This document shows positions 24,955-33,370 of a DNA stretch of 64,000 nt, in pieces. This DNA comes from JAOEGB01 sp041262585 (GTDB lineage Bacteria; Actinomycetota; Actinomycetes; Streptosporangiales; Streptosporangiaceae). How positions within the stretch are numbered: the stretch's first letter is position 1; each line of letters starts with the position of its first letter. The notes under the pieces are model-generated. The model was not told where the DNA came from, made no database searches, and saw nothing but the letters and a program-made list of their open reading frames with translations. The DNA lies in contig NZ_JBGCBZ010000015.1 of the NCBI RefSeq assembly GCF_041262585.1, positions 124,001-188,000 of the forward strand. The letters run 5' to 3'. The position numbers and the translations under genes were made by a program.

Positions 24955-26034
24955 CTATTCCGTCGGTGGCAGCTCGTTGAGGGTCACCGTGACGGTGGAG
25001 GTCTGGGCGTCCGGGTGCAGGACCCGGACCTGCGTCTTGTCGCCCGGCCTCAGCGTCGCCAGCACCTGGGAGAGCGCGTTCGCGGTGGGGGTCGGGACGC
25101 CTCCGACGCTGACGATCACGTCGCCGGGCTTGATGCCCGCCTGCTGCGCGCCGCTTCCCGGCGTCACCGCGCCGACCACGGCGCCGATCGGGTTGCCGTC
25201 CGCGTCCACGGCCGTGCCGACGCGGACGCCCAGCGCCGCCCGGCGGCTGTTGACCACCCTGCCGAACTTGATGATCTGACCCGCGACGTCGGTGGCCGTG
25301 TCGCTCGGGATGGCGAAGCCGATGCCGGGGGCCGCGCCCAGCTCGGGATCGACGGCTGCGAGGGTCGGGATGCCGATGACCTTGCCGGAAAGGTCCACGA
25401 GCGCGCCGCCGCTGTTGCCCGGGTTGATCGGGGCAGAGGTCTGGATGGCGTTGGTGATGGTGGCTCCCGGCGTGCCGGTGGGCCCCTGCCCGGAGACCGT
25501 GCGGCCGAGGGCGGACACGATGCCCTGCGTCACGCTTCCCGAGAAGCCGAGCGGGTTGCCCATGGCGAGTACGATCTGCCCGACCTGGAGCTGGGCGGAT
25601 CGCCCGAACGTCGCGGGGGTCAGCCCGCTGGGGTCGTCGACCTTGATCATCGCCAGGTCGCCGGCCGGGAAGGCGTTGACGAGCGTGGCCCTCCGCGGCT
25701 TGCCGCCGGTCGCGAGGGTGACCTGGAATTCCCGCGCCTTACCCACCACATGGGCATTTGTCACGATGTGGCCAGCGGTGTCGTAGACGACGCCGGAGCC
25801 CAGGCCCGTGGTCGTCGTGATCTGGACGATGGCCGGCAGCACCCTCTTGATGACCCGTTCGAACGACGACTCGAGCGCGACCGCCTCAGGGGCTCCCGAG
25901 ACGGAGGGGGAGGCCGTCGCCGTCCGCGCCGCCGGGGTGCCGCCTCTGAGGCTCCCGGCCATGCCGCCGCACGACGTGACTGCGACGAGAGCGAGCGCGG
26001 CCGCCATGCGGGTGACAGCCCGTGAGAATCCCAT
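24955..26034 (-). CDS. HtrA/DegP-like secreted serine protease with PDZ domain (lipoprotein)
   Basis: 359 residues. The signal ends in VTSC-GG, a lipobox, so it is probably attached to the outer face of the membrane. The trypsin-like domain spans about residues 65-250 with the full triad: His in TNAHVV, Asp in GDLAMIKV, Ser in NPGNSGGAL. A PDZ domain follows (about 265-350, AQQAGIKPGDVIVSVGG). Family members degrade or chaperone damaged exported proteins. The ATG at 26034 has a GGGGAG sequence very close by; the next in-frame ATG (26007) is a weaker option. It is divergent from the membrane protein gene at 26184. Confidence 0.9.
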   Translation of the reverse strand: MGFSRAVTRMAAALALVAVTSCGGMAGSLRGGTPAARTATASPSVSGAPEAVALESSFERVIKRVLPAIVQITTTTGLGSGVVYDTAGHIVTNAHVVGKAREFQVTLATGGKPRRATLVNAFPAGDLAMIKVDDPSGLTPATFGRSAQLQVGQIVLAMGNPLGFSGSVTQGIVSALGRTVSGQGPTGTPGATITNAIQTSAPINPGNSGGALVDLSGKVIGIPTLAAVDPELGAAPGIGFAIPSDTATDVAGQIIKFGRVVNSRRAALGVRVGTAVDADGNPIGAVVGAVTPGSGAQQAGIKPGDVIVSVGGVPTPTANALSQVLATLRPGDKTQVRVLHPDAQTSTVTVTLNELPPTE

Positions 26035-26183
26035 ACTCCCCTGTCTACCCAGGTGAGGGCGGGGATCCAAGCACCGTGACCTCGGCCGGTCGGCGGGGCG
26101 TCGGGACGCGGAGCGGCAAAGCGCCGCCGAAGCGTGACTGGGAGCGACCTCGACCATCGTCGTTTCTGACGTAATCTGCGGAC

Positions 26184-27101
26184 ATGACGGAGGGCGGTGG
26201 AAACCCGGCCGGGCACGACCGGCCACGGCAGCCTTTCATCCGTTCCTACGACGCGCCGACGACGCCCATGCCACGGGTGCGTCCCGAAGATCTCCGGACG
26301 TCGCCGCCGGTCACGCCGCCGCCCGGAGCGGCGCCCGCTCCCGCGCGAGGGGCCGGCCGCCGCGCCGGGGACCTTCCGCTCCGCCTGTTCTACACGGTCG
26401 TCGCGGCCGTCGGGGCGATCATCGCGGTGGCCCTGGTCTTCCTGGTCTTCTCGGGAGACAAGCCGGGGCACGTCGCGCCGGTCCACCAGGCACAGGCCGG
26501 GGCGACCGGACCGGCGAGCCCCACTCCGAGCGTCTCGCCGACCCCGGCGCCCGTGGCGCTGCCCAAGGTCCCGGCCTCGTACAAGTACCTGCCGGTCTAT
26601 CCCGGTCAGGGCACGTCCGTGGTGTCGTACGTCCTCGACAAGAAGGCCGGGATCAGCTATCCCAAGTTCGGCAAGCCGTGGAAGACGGCCGATCCGGCGC
26701 CGTTCGCCCTCGCCCAGCGGGCCGGTCCGGCGCGGCTGCCGCAGGCGCTGATCGGCTCGGGTCCGCTCCCGGGGGCCGCGCCGGGCACCCTCAGCACCTA
26801 CCGCGACTATCGCAAGCTGGCCGCCAAGGCGGCCAGGTGGACGCTCCGCCATCAGCCGCCCGGCGGCAAGCTCACCTGGACGGCGTCCCAGCCGGTACGG
26901 CGGGGCATGGGCTGGCTGCTCGGCTACAAGGTCAGCTATGTCTCGGGTGGGGTCAAGCACTCGTCCCAGGCCATCGTGGCGGTCGTCGGCACGGGGAGGA
27001 CGAGGCCCGCGATGCTGTTCGCCACCGTGCCGGACGACCGCAAGGAGCTTCTCCACGATCTGAACATGCTGTTCTGGACCGCCCGCCCGATTTCCGCGTG
27101 A
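26184..27101 (+). CDS. Conserved hypothetical membrane-anchored protein
   Basis: 305 residues. A proline-rich, disordered N-terminal cytoplasmic part of about 65 residues is followed by one transmembrane helix (about 68-90), a Thr/Pro linker and an extracellular domain of about 180 residues (YPGQGTSVVSYVLDKKAGISYP, GWLLGYKVSYVSGGVKHSSQAI). No catalytic motif is recognisable. Similar single-pass proteins are common in Streptosporangiales and Streptomyces genomes as hypotheticals. The TGA stop (27099-27101) is part of the first core of foldback repeat C. Confidence 0.7.
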   Translation: MTEGGGNPAGHDRPRQPFIRSYDAPTTPMPRVRPEDLRTSPPVTPPPGAAPAPARGAGRRAGDLPLRLFYTVVAAVGAIIAVALVFLVFSGDKPGHVAPVHQAQAGATGPASPTPSVSPTPAPVALPKVPASYKYLPVYPGQGTSVVSYVLDKKAGISYPKFGKPWKTADPAPFALAQRAGPARLPQALIGSGPLPGAAPGTLSTYRDYRKLAAKAARWTLRHQPPGGKLTWTASQPVRRGMGWLLGYKVSYVSGGVKHSSQAIVAVVGTGRTRPAMLFATVPDDRKELLHDLNMLFWTARPISA

Positions 27102-27346
27102 TCATGCACAAGTTCCCGGGGTGTCCCTCCGACCTGCGCGGCGGCCGTACGTGATCATGCACTCCTTCATCCGCACCTATGGTGAGCTGCGGACGTACGT
27201 TCGTGATCATGCAGGCGTGTTGCGGGTGCATGATCACGAACGGCATTCGCGCAGCTAGGGTGCGGTCTCCGGGAACCCGTGCATGATCATCTGCGATGAA
27301 GGCGCAGGATGGTGGCAGTCCAGGGAAGCTGTGCATGATCACGCGG
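27097..27346. repeat. CGTGATCATGCA foldback element, locus C (about 250 bp)
   Basis: Six cores are arranged as three forward (27097, 27150, 27202) then three reversed (27227-27238, about 27279-27290, about 27330-27342), spaced about 50 bp. The innermost pair is a perfect 12-bp stem CGTGATCATGCA / TGCATGATCACG with a 13-base loop. Outer cores are usually followed by TTCCCGG or a variant. The internal stretch ccgcacctatggtg also occurs, reversed, in element D, showing that the elements share descent over their whole length. Confidence 0.85.
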
Positions 27347-27375
27347 GGGGGCTGGGTAGTGCGAGAACGTCCTTC

Positions 27376-27390
27376 TAGAATATGGTTCTA
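27376..27390 (+). promoter_or_regulatory. KstR-like inverted repeat upstream of the acyl-CoA dehydrogenase
   Basis: TAGAATATGGTTCTA is a perfect 5-bp inverted repeat with a five-base centre, 27 bp before the start codon. A second half-site (TTTCTAG) follows at about 27396-27402. It resembles the TnnAACnnGTTnnA operator of the steroid-catabolism repressor KstR, but with one extra base in the centre. Confidence 0.45.
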
Positions 27391-27416
27391 CCAGGTTTCT
27401 AGCGGTGGAGGAGCAC

Positions 27417-29624
27417 ATGGCGATCGGGCTGAGCGAGGAGCACGAGGCGCTCCGCGAGTCGGTGACCAGGTGGGCCGAGCGCAACATCTCCGTTGACGCG
27501 GTGCGGCGCGCCGTCGGCCGTCCCGGAGAGCCGGGGACCGAGGAGCGCCCGGCGTTCTGGGCCGGGCTCGCCGGCCAGGGCCTGCTCGGACTGCACATCC
27601 CCGAGGAGCACGGCGGCTCGGGATGCGGCCTGCTGGAGACGGCCGTCGCGATCGAGGCCCTGTCCGAGCGCGTGGCGCCCGGCCCGTTCGTGCCGACCGT
27701 CTTCGCGAGCGCCGCCATCCTGGCCTCCAGCGGAAAGGCGCACGCCGAGCTGCTGCCCGGCCTCGCCGACGGATCGCTGACCGGAGCCGTCGCGCTTACT
27801 GGCGCGGTCTCGGGGGCCCGCGAGGGAGGCGTGCTGACGATCAGCGGCGTCGCCGAGCCCGTTCTGGGCGCGGCCCTCGCCGACGTGCTCGTCCTCCCGG
27901 TAACGACCGACCTCGGCGAGGAGTGGGTGGCCATCGACGCCGCCCAGGCGACGATCACCCCCATCAGCCCGCTGGACCTGACCCGCGGCGTGGCCAAGGT
28001 CGAGGTGGAGGCGGTGGCCGTACCGGCGGAAAGGGTCCTCGACGGGCTGGCGGGACCCGGCATCCGCGACCTCGCGGCGATCATCCTGGGCGCCGACGCC
28101 GCCGGCGTCGCGGCGTGGTGCGTCACGGCCGCCGCCGACTACGCGAAGGTCCGGGTGCAGTTCGGCCGTCCGATCGGCCAGTTCCAGGGCATCAAGCACA
28201 AGATCTCACGGATGCTCGTCGCGCTGGAGCAGGCCAGGGCCACGGTCTGGGACGCCACCCGCGCCTCGGGGCAGGAGCGCGCCTACGCGGCCGCGATCGC
28301 CGGCGTCATGGCTCCGGACGCGGCCGTGCAGTGCGCGAAGGACGCGATCCAGACCTTCGGCGGGATCGGCTACACCTTCGAGCACGACGCGCATCTCTAC
28401 TACCGGCGGGCGCTGACGCTCCGGGCGCTGCTCGGGTCGTCGGCGGAGTGGGCCGAGACCGTCGCCTCGCTGGCGCTGACCGGCGTCACCCGTGAGATGG
28501 AGATCGACCTGCCGGAGGAGTCCGAGCCCCTTCGGGCCGCCATCCGCGCGGAGCTGGCCGAGATCGCCGCGCTCGAAGGCAAGCCGCAGAAGGAGGCGCT
28601 GGCCAAGGCCGGCTTCGTCATGCCGCACCTGCCCAAGCCGTGGGGCCGCGACGCCACGCCCCTGGAGCAGGTGCTGATCCACCAGGAGATCAGGGCCGCC
28701 AAGATCAAGCTGCCTCAGATGATCATCGGTGCCTGGGTGGTGCCGTCCATCGTCTCGTACGGCACGCCGGAGCAGCAGGAGCGGTTCCTGCTGCCCACGC
28801 TGAGCGGCGAGATGGTGTGGTGCCAGCTCTTCTCCGAGCCCGGCGCGGGCTCCGACCTGGCCTCGCTGCAGATGAAGGCCGAGAAGGTCGAGGGCGGCTG
28901 GAAGCTCAACGGCCAGAAGATCTGGACCTCCGTCGCCCACGTCGCCGAGTGGGGCATCTGCATCGCCCGCTCGGACAGCTCCAAGCCCAAGCACGACGGC
29001 ATCACGTACTTCCTCGTGGACATGAAGGCGCCGGGCGTCACCGTGCGGCCGCTGACCGAGATGACCGGCGAGAACCTGTTCAACGAGGTCTTCCTCGACG
29101 ACGTGTTCGTGCCGGACGACCTCGTGGTGGGCGAGGTCGACCAGGGCTGGAAGGTCGCCCGCAACACGCTGTCCAACGAGCGGGTGTCGCTGTCGTCCGG
29201 CTCGGGCGGTACGGGGTCCTCGGTGCCCGACCTCCTCGGCCTGGCCGGGAGGCTCGGTCGTGAACTGACGGCGGCCGAGCGGCTGGAGCTCGCCAGCGTG
29301 GTCTGCGAGGGCCACTCCATCAACGCGCTGTCGTTGCGGGTGACGTTGAAGCAGCTCGCCGGCGCCGAGCCGGGCGCCGACGCGTCGGTGCGCAAGCTGC
29401 TGTCCACGTCGCACGCGCAGCACGTGTCCGAGGCGGCGGTCAATCTGGTCGGCCCGGCGGCCGTCACCGCGGCCGACTGGAAGCTCGGCGACGCCGGCTA
29501 CTGGAACCGCGCCGTCCTCGCCACCCGCGCGATGACGATTTACGGCGGCACGACCGAGGTCCAGCTCAACATCATCGGCGAGCGCATGCTCGGCCTTCCC
29601 CGCGACCCCGAACCGGGCAAGTAG
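27417..29624 (+). CDS. Fused double-domain acyl-CoA dehydrogenase (FadE34-like)
   Basis: 735 residues, about twice a single acyl-CoA dehydrogenase. Start is ATG with GGAGGAGCAC upstream. Domain 1 covers about residues 1-355 and ends with FGGIGYTFEHDAHLYYRRA. Domain 2 covers about 370-735 and has the FAD-contacting WCQLFSEPGAGSDLAS and WTSVAHVAEWGICIARS, ending IYGGTTEVQLNIIGERMLGLPR. The arrangement matches mycobacterial FadE34, which mimics an alpha2beta2 heterotetramer in one chain and acts on steroid side-chain CoA esters. With a KstR-like site upstream and a steroid cluster at 51-61 kb, a role in sterol or bile-acid side-chain oxidation is likely but inferred. Confidence 0.9.
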   Translation: MAIGLSEEHEALRESVTRWAERNISVDAVRRAVGRPGEPGTEERPAFWAGLAGQGLLGLHIPEEHGGSGCGLLETAVAIEALSERVAPGPFVPTVFASAAILASSGKAHAELLPGLADGSLTGAVALTGAVSGAREGGVLTISGVAEPVLGAALADVLVLPVTTDLGEEWVAIDAAQATITPISPLDLTRGVAKVEVEAVAVPAERVLDGLAGPGIRDLAAIILGADAAGVAAWCVTAAADYAKVRVQFGRPIGQFQGIKHKISRMLVALEQARATVWDATRASGQERAYAAAIAGVMAPDAAVQCAKDAIQTFGGIGYTFEHDAHLYYRRALTLRALLGSSAEWAETVASLALTGVTREMEIDLPEESEPLRAAIRAELAEIAALEGKPQKEALAKAGFVMPHLPKPWGRDATPLEQVLIHQEIRAAKIKLPQMIIGAWVVPSIVSYGTPEQQERFLLPTLSGEMVWCQLFSEPGAGSDLASLQMKAEKVEGGWKLNGQKIWTSVAHVAEWGICIARSDSSKPKHDGITYFLVDMKAPGVTVRPLTEMTGENLFNEVFLDDVFVPDDLVVGEVDQGWKVARNTLSNERVSLSSGSGGTGSSVPDLLGLAGRLGRELTAAERLELASVVCEGHSINALSLRVTLKQLAGAEPGADASVRKLLSTSHAQHVSEAAVNLVGPAAVTAADWKLGDAGYWNRAVLATRAMTIYGGTTEVQLNIIGERMLGLPRDPEPGK

Positions 29625-29639
29625 CCCAAGCGGCCTTCT

Positions 29640-29697
29640 CGATCACGCGGGCCCGTTGCGTGCGCACGTGAAGGGCCCGCGTGGGTCCGCGTGATCG
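29640..29697 (+). terminator. Inverted repeat after the acyl-CoA dehydrogenase
   Basis: CGATCACGCGGGCCC (29640-29654) pairs with GGGTCCGCGTGATCG (29683-29697) with one mismatch. A second GGGCCCGCGTG copy lies in the loop and offers an alternative fold. It probably works as a terminator. The CGTGATC edge recalls the foldback family but the rest of the core is missing. Confidence 0.55.
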
Positions 29698-29713
29698 TCA
29701 GGAGCGCGCCGTC

Positions 29714-31546
29714 ATGACGCCTAGCCTGTACGGCATGCGGCCCCGTTTCCGGCTTGTACGGCATGCGCCTGCCTGGTTCACCAGGCTGGCGCCGGGGGCG
29801 CTCGGATTGGGACTGGGCGTGCTGGCGCTGGGGCCGGCCCTCGGGCCGGGGTTCACGCTCCGGTACGACATGGTGTTCGTGCCCGATCCGCCGTTGCGGC
29901 TCGATGTGGCCGGTTTCCCCCGGGCCGTGCCGAGCGACCAGGTGGTGGCGCTGCTGTCGGCCGCACTTCCGGCGGAGGTGGTGCAGAAGCTCATCCTGCT
30001 GGGCATCTTCGTGCTGGCCGCGTCGGGAGCGGCCGCGCTGGCGCCTTCGGGAAGGGCGGCCCCCCGGCTCGCCGCCGCCGCGTTCTACGCCTGGAACGCC
30101 TACCTGGCCCAACGCCTACTTCTCGGGCAGTGGGCGCTGCTGCTCGGCTTCGCCGGCCTGCCATGGGCCGTACGGGCGGCCTCGCGTGGCGGGGCCTGGC
30201 GGCTCGCGCCGGCGCTGCTCCCGGCCGCGGTCGGCGGCTTCCAGGCCATGCTCGTCTCCGCGCTCACCGTGCTCCCGGTGGCCGCGCTCCGCACGGGTGA
30301 AGGGCCGGTGGACGGATGGCGGGTGCCGGTCCGTCGCTCATGGGTGGTGTTCCGAGGGCGGGCCGTCCTGACGAGCGCCGCCGTCATCGTGGTGCTCAGC
30401 CTGCCGTGGCTCGTGCCCGCCCTCCACACGAGCGCCGTGACCGACCCGGCGGGGGTGGCGGCGTTCGCGCCCCGGGCGGACGGGCCGTTCGGGACGCTCG
30501 GCAGCCTGCTGTCACTCGGCGGCATCTGGAACTCCCACGCGGGCGTGCCCGGCCAGGATTCGTGGCCACTCGCGTCCGTGCGGCTCACACTCGCCGCCCT
30601 CGCGCTCGCCGGTTTCGTGCTGCTCGTCCACGGCACGCGCGTACGGCGAGTGGCAGGCGGACACGCGGGCGGGTCCAGCGGGCCTCTTGCACGGTCATCT
30701 GGCCAGGGAAATCGCTTTCCGCCGCCCGTGATTGCTCAGATGACCGTACAAGAACGTGGATCCGGGGGCGGAAGCGAAGGGGGCGGCGGTTATGCGCGGG
30801 GGCTGGCGGTCGCGGCGGGAGCGGGGCTGCTCATCGCGTGTGCGGGGGCCTTCGTCCCCGGCGTTCCGCAGGCACTGATCGGCTGGTGGCCGGGCTTCGG
30901 GCCGTTCCGGGACGGCCAGCTGTACCTGGCTCCGCTCGCCCTGGCCGAGGCGGTCGGCTTCGCCGTCGTGGTGTCCGCGCTCGGCCGTCTGGGGCCGCCC
31001 GCGACAGCCGTACCGGTGCTGGCCGCGACAGCCGTGCCGGTGCTGGTCCTGCCGACCTTCGCGCTTGGCACCTTCGGAAGGCTGGGATCCGCGGACTATC
31101 CGGACGAGTGGCGCCGGGTGCAGGCCATCGTCAACGAGGACCCGCATCCCGGCGCGCTGGTCTCGTTGCCGTGGAGTGCTTACCGCGCCTTCCCGTGGAA
31201 CGGCGGCAGGGTGGTCCTCGACCCGGCGACGAAGCTGTTCGCGCGGCGGGTAATCTGGGACGACACGCTCGTGGTCGGCGTTCCCGGTGGGGGACGGATC
31301 CGCGTCGCGGCCGAGGATCCGCTCACCCGCCGGATCGCGGCCCTGATCGGCGGCGCCCCCGGCACGGGCGGAGCCGAGGCCGGTGGGACTGGGCCTGAGG
31401 GGGCGAGGTCCTTGACGGGGGACCTGGCTCGGGAGGGCGTGCGGTACGTCCTCCTGGAAGGTTCTAACGAGAACCAGTTTCTGTTCAGGCTGCGTGGAGC
31501 CACCCTTGTATGGCGGGGTGAGGGCCTGCTGCTCCTGAGGATCTGA
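29714..31546 (+). CDS. Polytopic membrane protein, putative GT-C glycosyltransferase
   Basis: 610 residues with about 10-12 hydrophobic segments, including LGLGLGVLALGPAL, LILLGIFVLAASGAAAL, a GQWALLLGFAGLPWAV block and several C-terminal helices, then a short soluble C-terminal domain. The N-terminal loop after the first helix contains YDMVFVPDPP, an acidic loop like the one that carries catalytic Asp in GT-C enzymes. It opens the glycan locus and may correspond to one of the membrane proteins of the mycobacterial aftD region (for example Rv0226c). Start chosen at ATG 29714 with GGAGCG eight bases upstream. A palindromic insert interrupts a loop at 30686-30752. Substrate unknown. Confidence 0.65.
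   Translation: MTPSLYGMRPRFRLVRHAPAWFTRLAPGALGLGLGVLALGPALGPGFTLRYDMVFVPDPPLRLDVAGFPRAVPSDQVVALLSAALPAEVVQKLILLGIFVLAASGAAALAPSGRAAPRLAAAAFYAWNAYLAQRLLLGQWALLLGFAGLPWAVRAASRGGAWRLAPALLPAAVGGFQAMLVSALTVLPVAALRTGEGPVDGWRVPVRRSWVVFRGRAVLTSAAVIVVLSLPWLVPALHTSAVTDPAGVAAFAPRADGPFGTLGSLLSLGGIWNSHAGVPGQDSWPLASVRLTLAALALAGFVLLVHGTRVRRVAGGHAGGSSGPLARSSGQGNRFPPPVIAQMTVQERGSGGGSEGGGGYARGLAVAAGAGLLIACAGAFVPGVPQALIGWWPGFGPFRDGQLYLAPLALAEAVGFAVVVSALGRLGPPATAVPVLAATAVPVLVLPTFALGTFGRLGSADYPDEWRRVQAIVNEDPHPGALVSLPWSAYRAFPWNGGRVVLDPATKLFARRVIWDDTLVVGVPGGGRIRVAAEDPLTRRIAALIGGAPGTGGAEAGGTGPEGARSLTGDLAREGVRYVLLEGSNENQFLFRLRGATLVWRGEGLLLLRI
30686..30752. repeat. Palindromic segment inside the membrane-protein gene
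   Basis: CTTGCACGGTCATCTG pairs with CAGATGACCGTACAAG (one mismatch in 16), flanking a 35-bp centre with its own ggaaa/tttcc hairpin. It encodes a hydrophilic loop (GPLARSSGQGNRFPPP). The reading frame stays open. It looks like a small inserted palindrome within coding DNA; I see no second copy in this window. Confidence 0.55.
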
Positions 31547-31684
31547 CCTGGTCCAGGGGTTGATACCGCACCATACCGGAGGGTAACTTTTTTTATCACG
31601 GTTTGACCAACGCTATGGTGTATGAGCTGGATCACGTTCTAGTCTCGGCACACTGCGCGTTCGGAACATGAGGGGAGAAGCACT

Positions 31685-31816
31685 GTGTTGAAGGTGCTCG
31701 CTGCTCTGGCGGTCGGGGCCGTGCTTGCCGGCGTCGCCTCGGTGGCCGTCGTCAACGTGGCTTCGCCCACCCCGGAGCCGCCTAACAAGCCGCTCTACAA
31801 CTACGGCGACAGGTGA
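31685..31816 (+). CDS. DUF2613-type small membrane or secreted peptide
   Basis: 43 residues: a GTG start with GGGGAGAA seven bases upstream, one hydrophobic segment (LAALAVGAVLAGVASVAVV) and the end PLYNYGDR. The length, single N-terminal helix and C-terminal YG(D/S)R are those of the DUF2613 family, which in mycobacteria includes Rv0236A, encoded next to aftD. Here too it is close to an aftD homologue. Its role is unknown. It lies on the strand of the neighbouring glycan genes. Confidence 0.75.
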   Translation: MLKVLAALAVGAVLAGVASVAVVNVASPTPEPPNKPLYNYGDR

Positions 31817-32017
31817 CCCGCCGGTCCTGATCTCCATTTCGTAAGGCGCGAGCCGTACCGGGTCCCTGACGGGCTCAGGCGGGACGGCATAACCAGCTCG
31901 TGAGTACGGGGTGTGGCTTCGCCATGCCTTCATGCGTCCGTGCCCGGATTCGCCCGCGCCGGTGTCCGCCGCGGCGCCGTGATCCGCCGCCGTGACGCGC
32001 CAGCCAAAGGAGTGGCC

Positions 32018-33355
32018 GTGGTCGCACAGAGTGCGAAGGCAAACCTGTCGGGGCGCACCTCTTTCACGAACAGCGACGGCTTCCCCCAAGGCGACGGCTT
32101 CCCCCAAGGCGACGGCTTCCCCCAAGGCGACGGCGAGCGCGACAGGCCGCGCCTCGCCGAAGGGCCGGCGGCGCCCGAGACGGCGTTCACGCCCGCTCTC
32201 CGTGACGTGCGCGTGGCCGTGCTGAACTTCCGCGAGCCGTGCCAGTCGGTCGCCGGAGGCGCGGAGGAGTACGCCTGGCAGGTCTCGTCGTACCTCATCG
32301 GCCAGGGCGCGCACGTCCATTTCGTGACGAGCCGGGAGCCCGGGCAGCCGCGTGCCGAGCTCCGCGACGGCATCGAGCTGCGCAGGATGGGCAACCGCTA
32401 TCTCGTCTACTTGCTCGTCCCGCTGTGGCTGCTGCTGCGGCGCGGGCGGTTCGACGTGGTGATCGACTGCATGAACGGCATCCCGTTCTTCGCGCCGGTC
32501 GTGGTCTCGCGCCGCACCCGGGTCATCTCCCTGGTCCACCACGTCCATGACCGGCAGTTCTACGCGTTCTTCCCCCGCTGGCTCGCGAGGATCGGGTGCT
32601 TCATCGAGGGGCCGGTGTCCCGGCTCGTCTACCGGCGGTGCACCACGGTCACGGTGTCGGAGTCGTCCCGGATCGAGCTGCGCGAGCGGCTGCGGTGGCC
32701 GGCCCCGATCGAGGTCGTGCCGAACGGCAGCCCGATGGTCCGGCCGGTCGCCAGGGACGCCGTGCCGGGCGACCCGGCCGTGGTCTACCTGGGCCGGCTG
32801 GTTGGGCACAAGCGCGTCGAGCGGGTGGCCGACCTGGCCGCCGACCTCGCGGAGAGCTGGCCGGACCTGCACGTCCACATCGTCGGCCGCGGTCCCGAGC
32901 TGGGCCCGCTGGCCGCCCGCGCGAGCGAGCCCGGCAGAGCCGGCCGGGTGCACCTGCACGGCTTCCTCCCCGAGGCCGAGAAGAACGCGGTGCTGAGCGG
33001 TGCCCGGCTCAACGTCACCGCGTCCGAGTTCGAGGGCTGGGGGCTGACCGTCATCGAGGCGGCCGCGCTCGGCGTGCCGACGGTCGCCTACGACGTCGCC
33101 GGACTCCGCGACTCCGTACGGCACGGCGTCACCGGATGGCTGGTCAGGGAGGGGGAGCGGCTGGCCGACGTGGTGGACCTCGCGCTGAAGGAGCTGAGCG
33201 ATCCGCGCACCCGGGCCCGGATGGGCGCCGACTGCCGCATGTGGGCGCGCGAGTTCACCTGGGGCAAGACCGGCGCTAGCATTACCGGACTAATCACTAC
33301 GGAACTGTGCAAATCAACTGCATGTGAATCGACACCTGTGCGACTCAACCCGTGA
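32018..33355 (+). CDS. GT4-family glycosyltransferase
   Basis: 445 residues from a GTG with AAAGGAG five bases upstream. The first 65 residues are low-complexity with a hexapeptide repeat. The GT-B fold starts at RVAVLNFREPCQSVAGGAEEY (donor/acceptor glycine loop) and the C-terminal donor domain includes VVYLGRLVGHKRVERV and SEFEGWGLTVIEAAALGVPTVAYDV, the EX7E motif of GT4 retaining enzymes. It should transfer a sugar from a nucleotide donor on the cytoplasmic side. In mycobacteria Rv0225 is a GT4 protein in the matching neighbourhood. Sugar specificity is not visible. Confidence 0.88.
   Translation: MVAQSAKANLSGRTSFTNSDGFPQGDGFPQGDGFPQGDGERDRPRLAEGPAAPETAFTPALRDVRVAVLNFREPCQSVAGGAEEYAWQVSSYLIGQGAHVHFVTSREPGQPRAELRDGIELRRMGNRYLVYLLVPLWLLLRRGRFDVVIDCMNGIPFFAPVVVSRRTRVISLVHHVHDRQFYAFFPRWLARIGCFIEGPVSRLVYRRCTTVTVSESSRIELRERLRWPAPIEVVPNGSPMVRPVARDAVPGDPAVVYLGRLVGHKRVERVADLAADLAESWPDLHVHIVGRGPELGPLAARASEPGRAGRVHLHGFLPEAEKNAVLSGARLNVTASEFEGWGLTVIEAAALGVPTVAYDVAGLRDSVRHGVTGWLVREGERLADVVDLALKELSDPRTRARMGADCRMWAREFTWGKTGASITGLITTELCKSTACESTPVRLNP
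32075..32134. repeat. Three in-frame 18-bp repeats in the GT4 gene
   Basis: Three identical copies of an 18-bp unit (gacggcttcccccaaggc) from 32075 to 32128 plus six bases of a fourth. They encode DGFPQG three times in the disordered N-terminal extension, ahead of the GT-B fold. Copy-number change in steps of six residues would not break the frame. Confidence 0.85.
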
Positions 33356-33370
33356 CTCCTGAGCGTAGCC

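Noticed and set aside
24955..26226. HtrA-like gene starting at 26226
   Set aside because: The extra N-terminal residues before ATG 26034 are Arg/Pro-rich and precede the signal peptide; they overlap the divergent gene's start region.
26953..27342. Small ORF of 129 codons across foldback element C
   Set aside because: It is produced by the repeat cores (recurring MIMH/HDH peptides) and overlaps the end of a real gene on the other strand.
27097..27346. CRISPR array
   Set aside because: Repeats are spaced about 50 bp but half are inverted, the intervals are themselves repeated, the copies are degenerate, and no cas genes are near.
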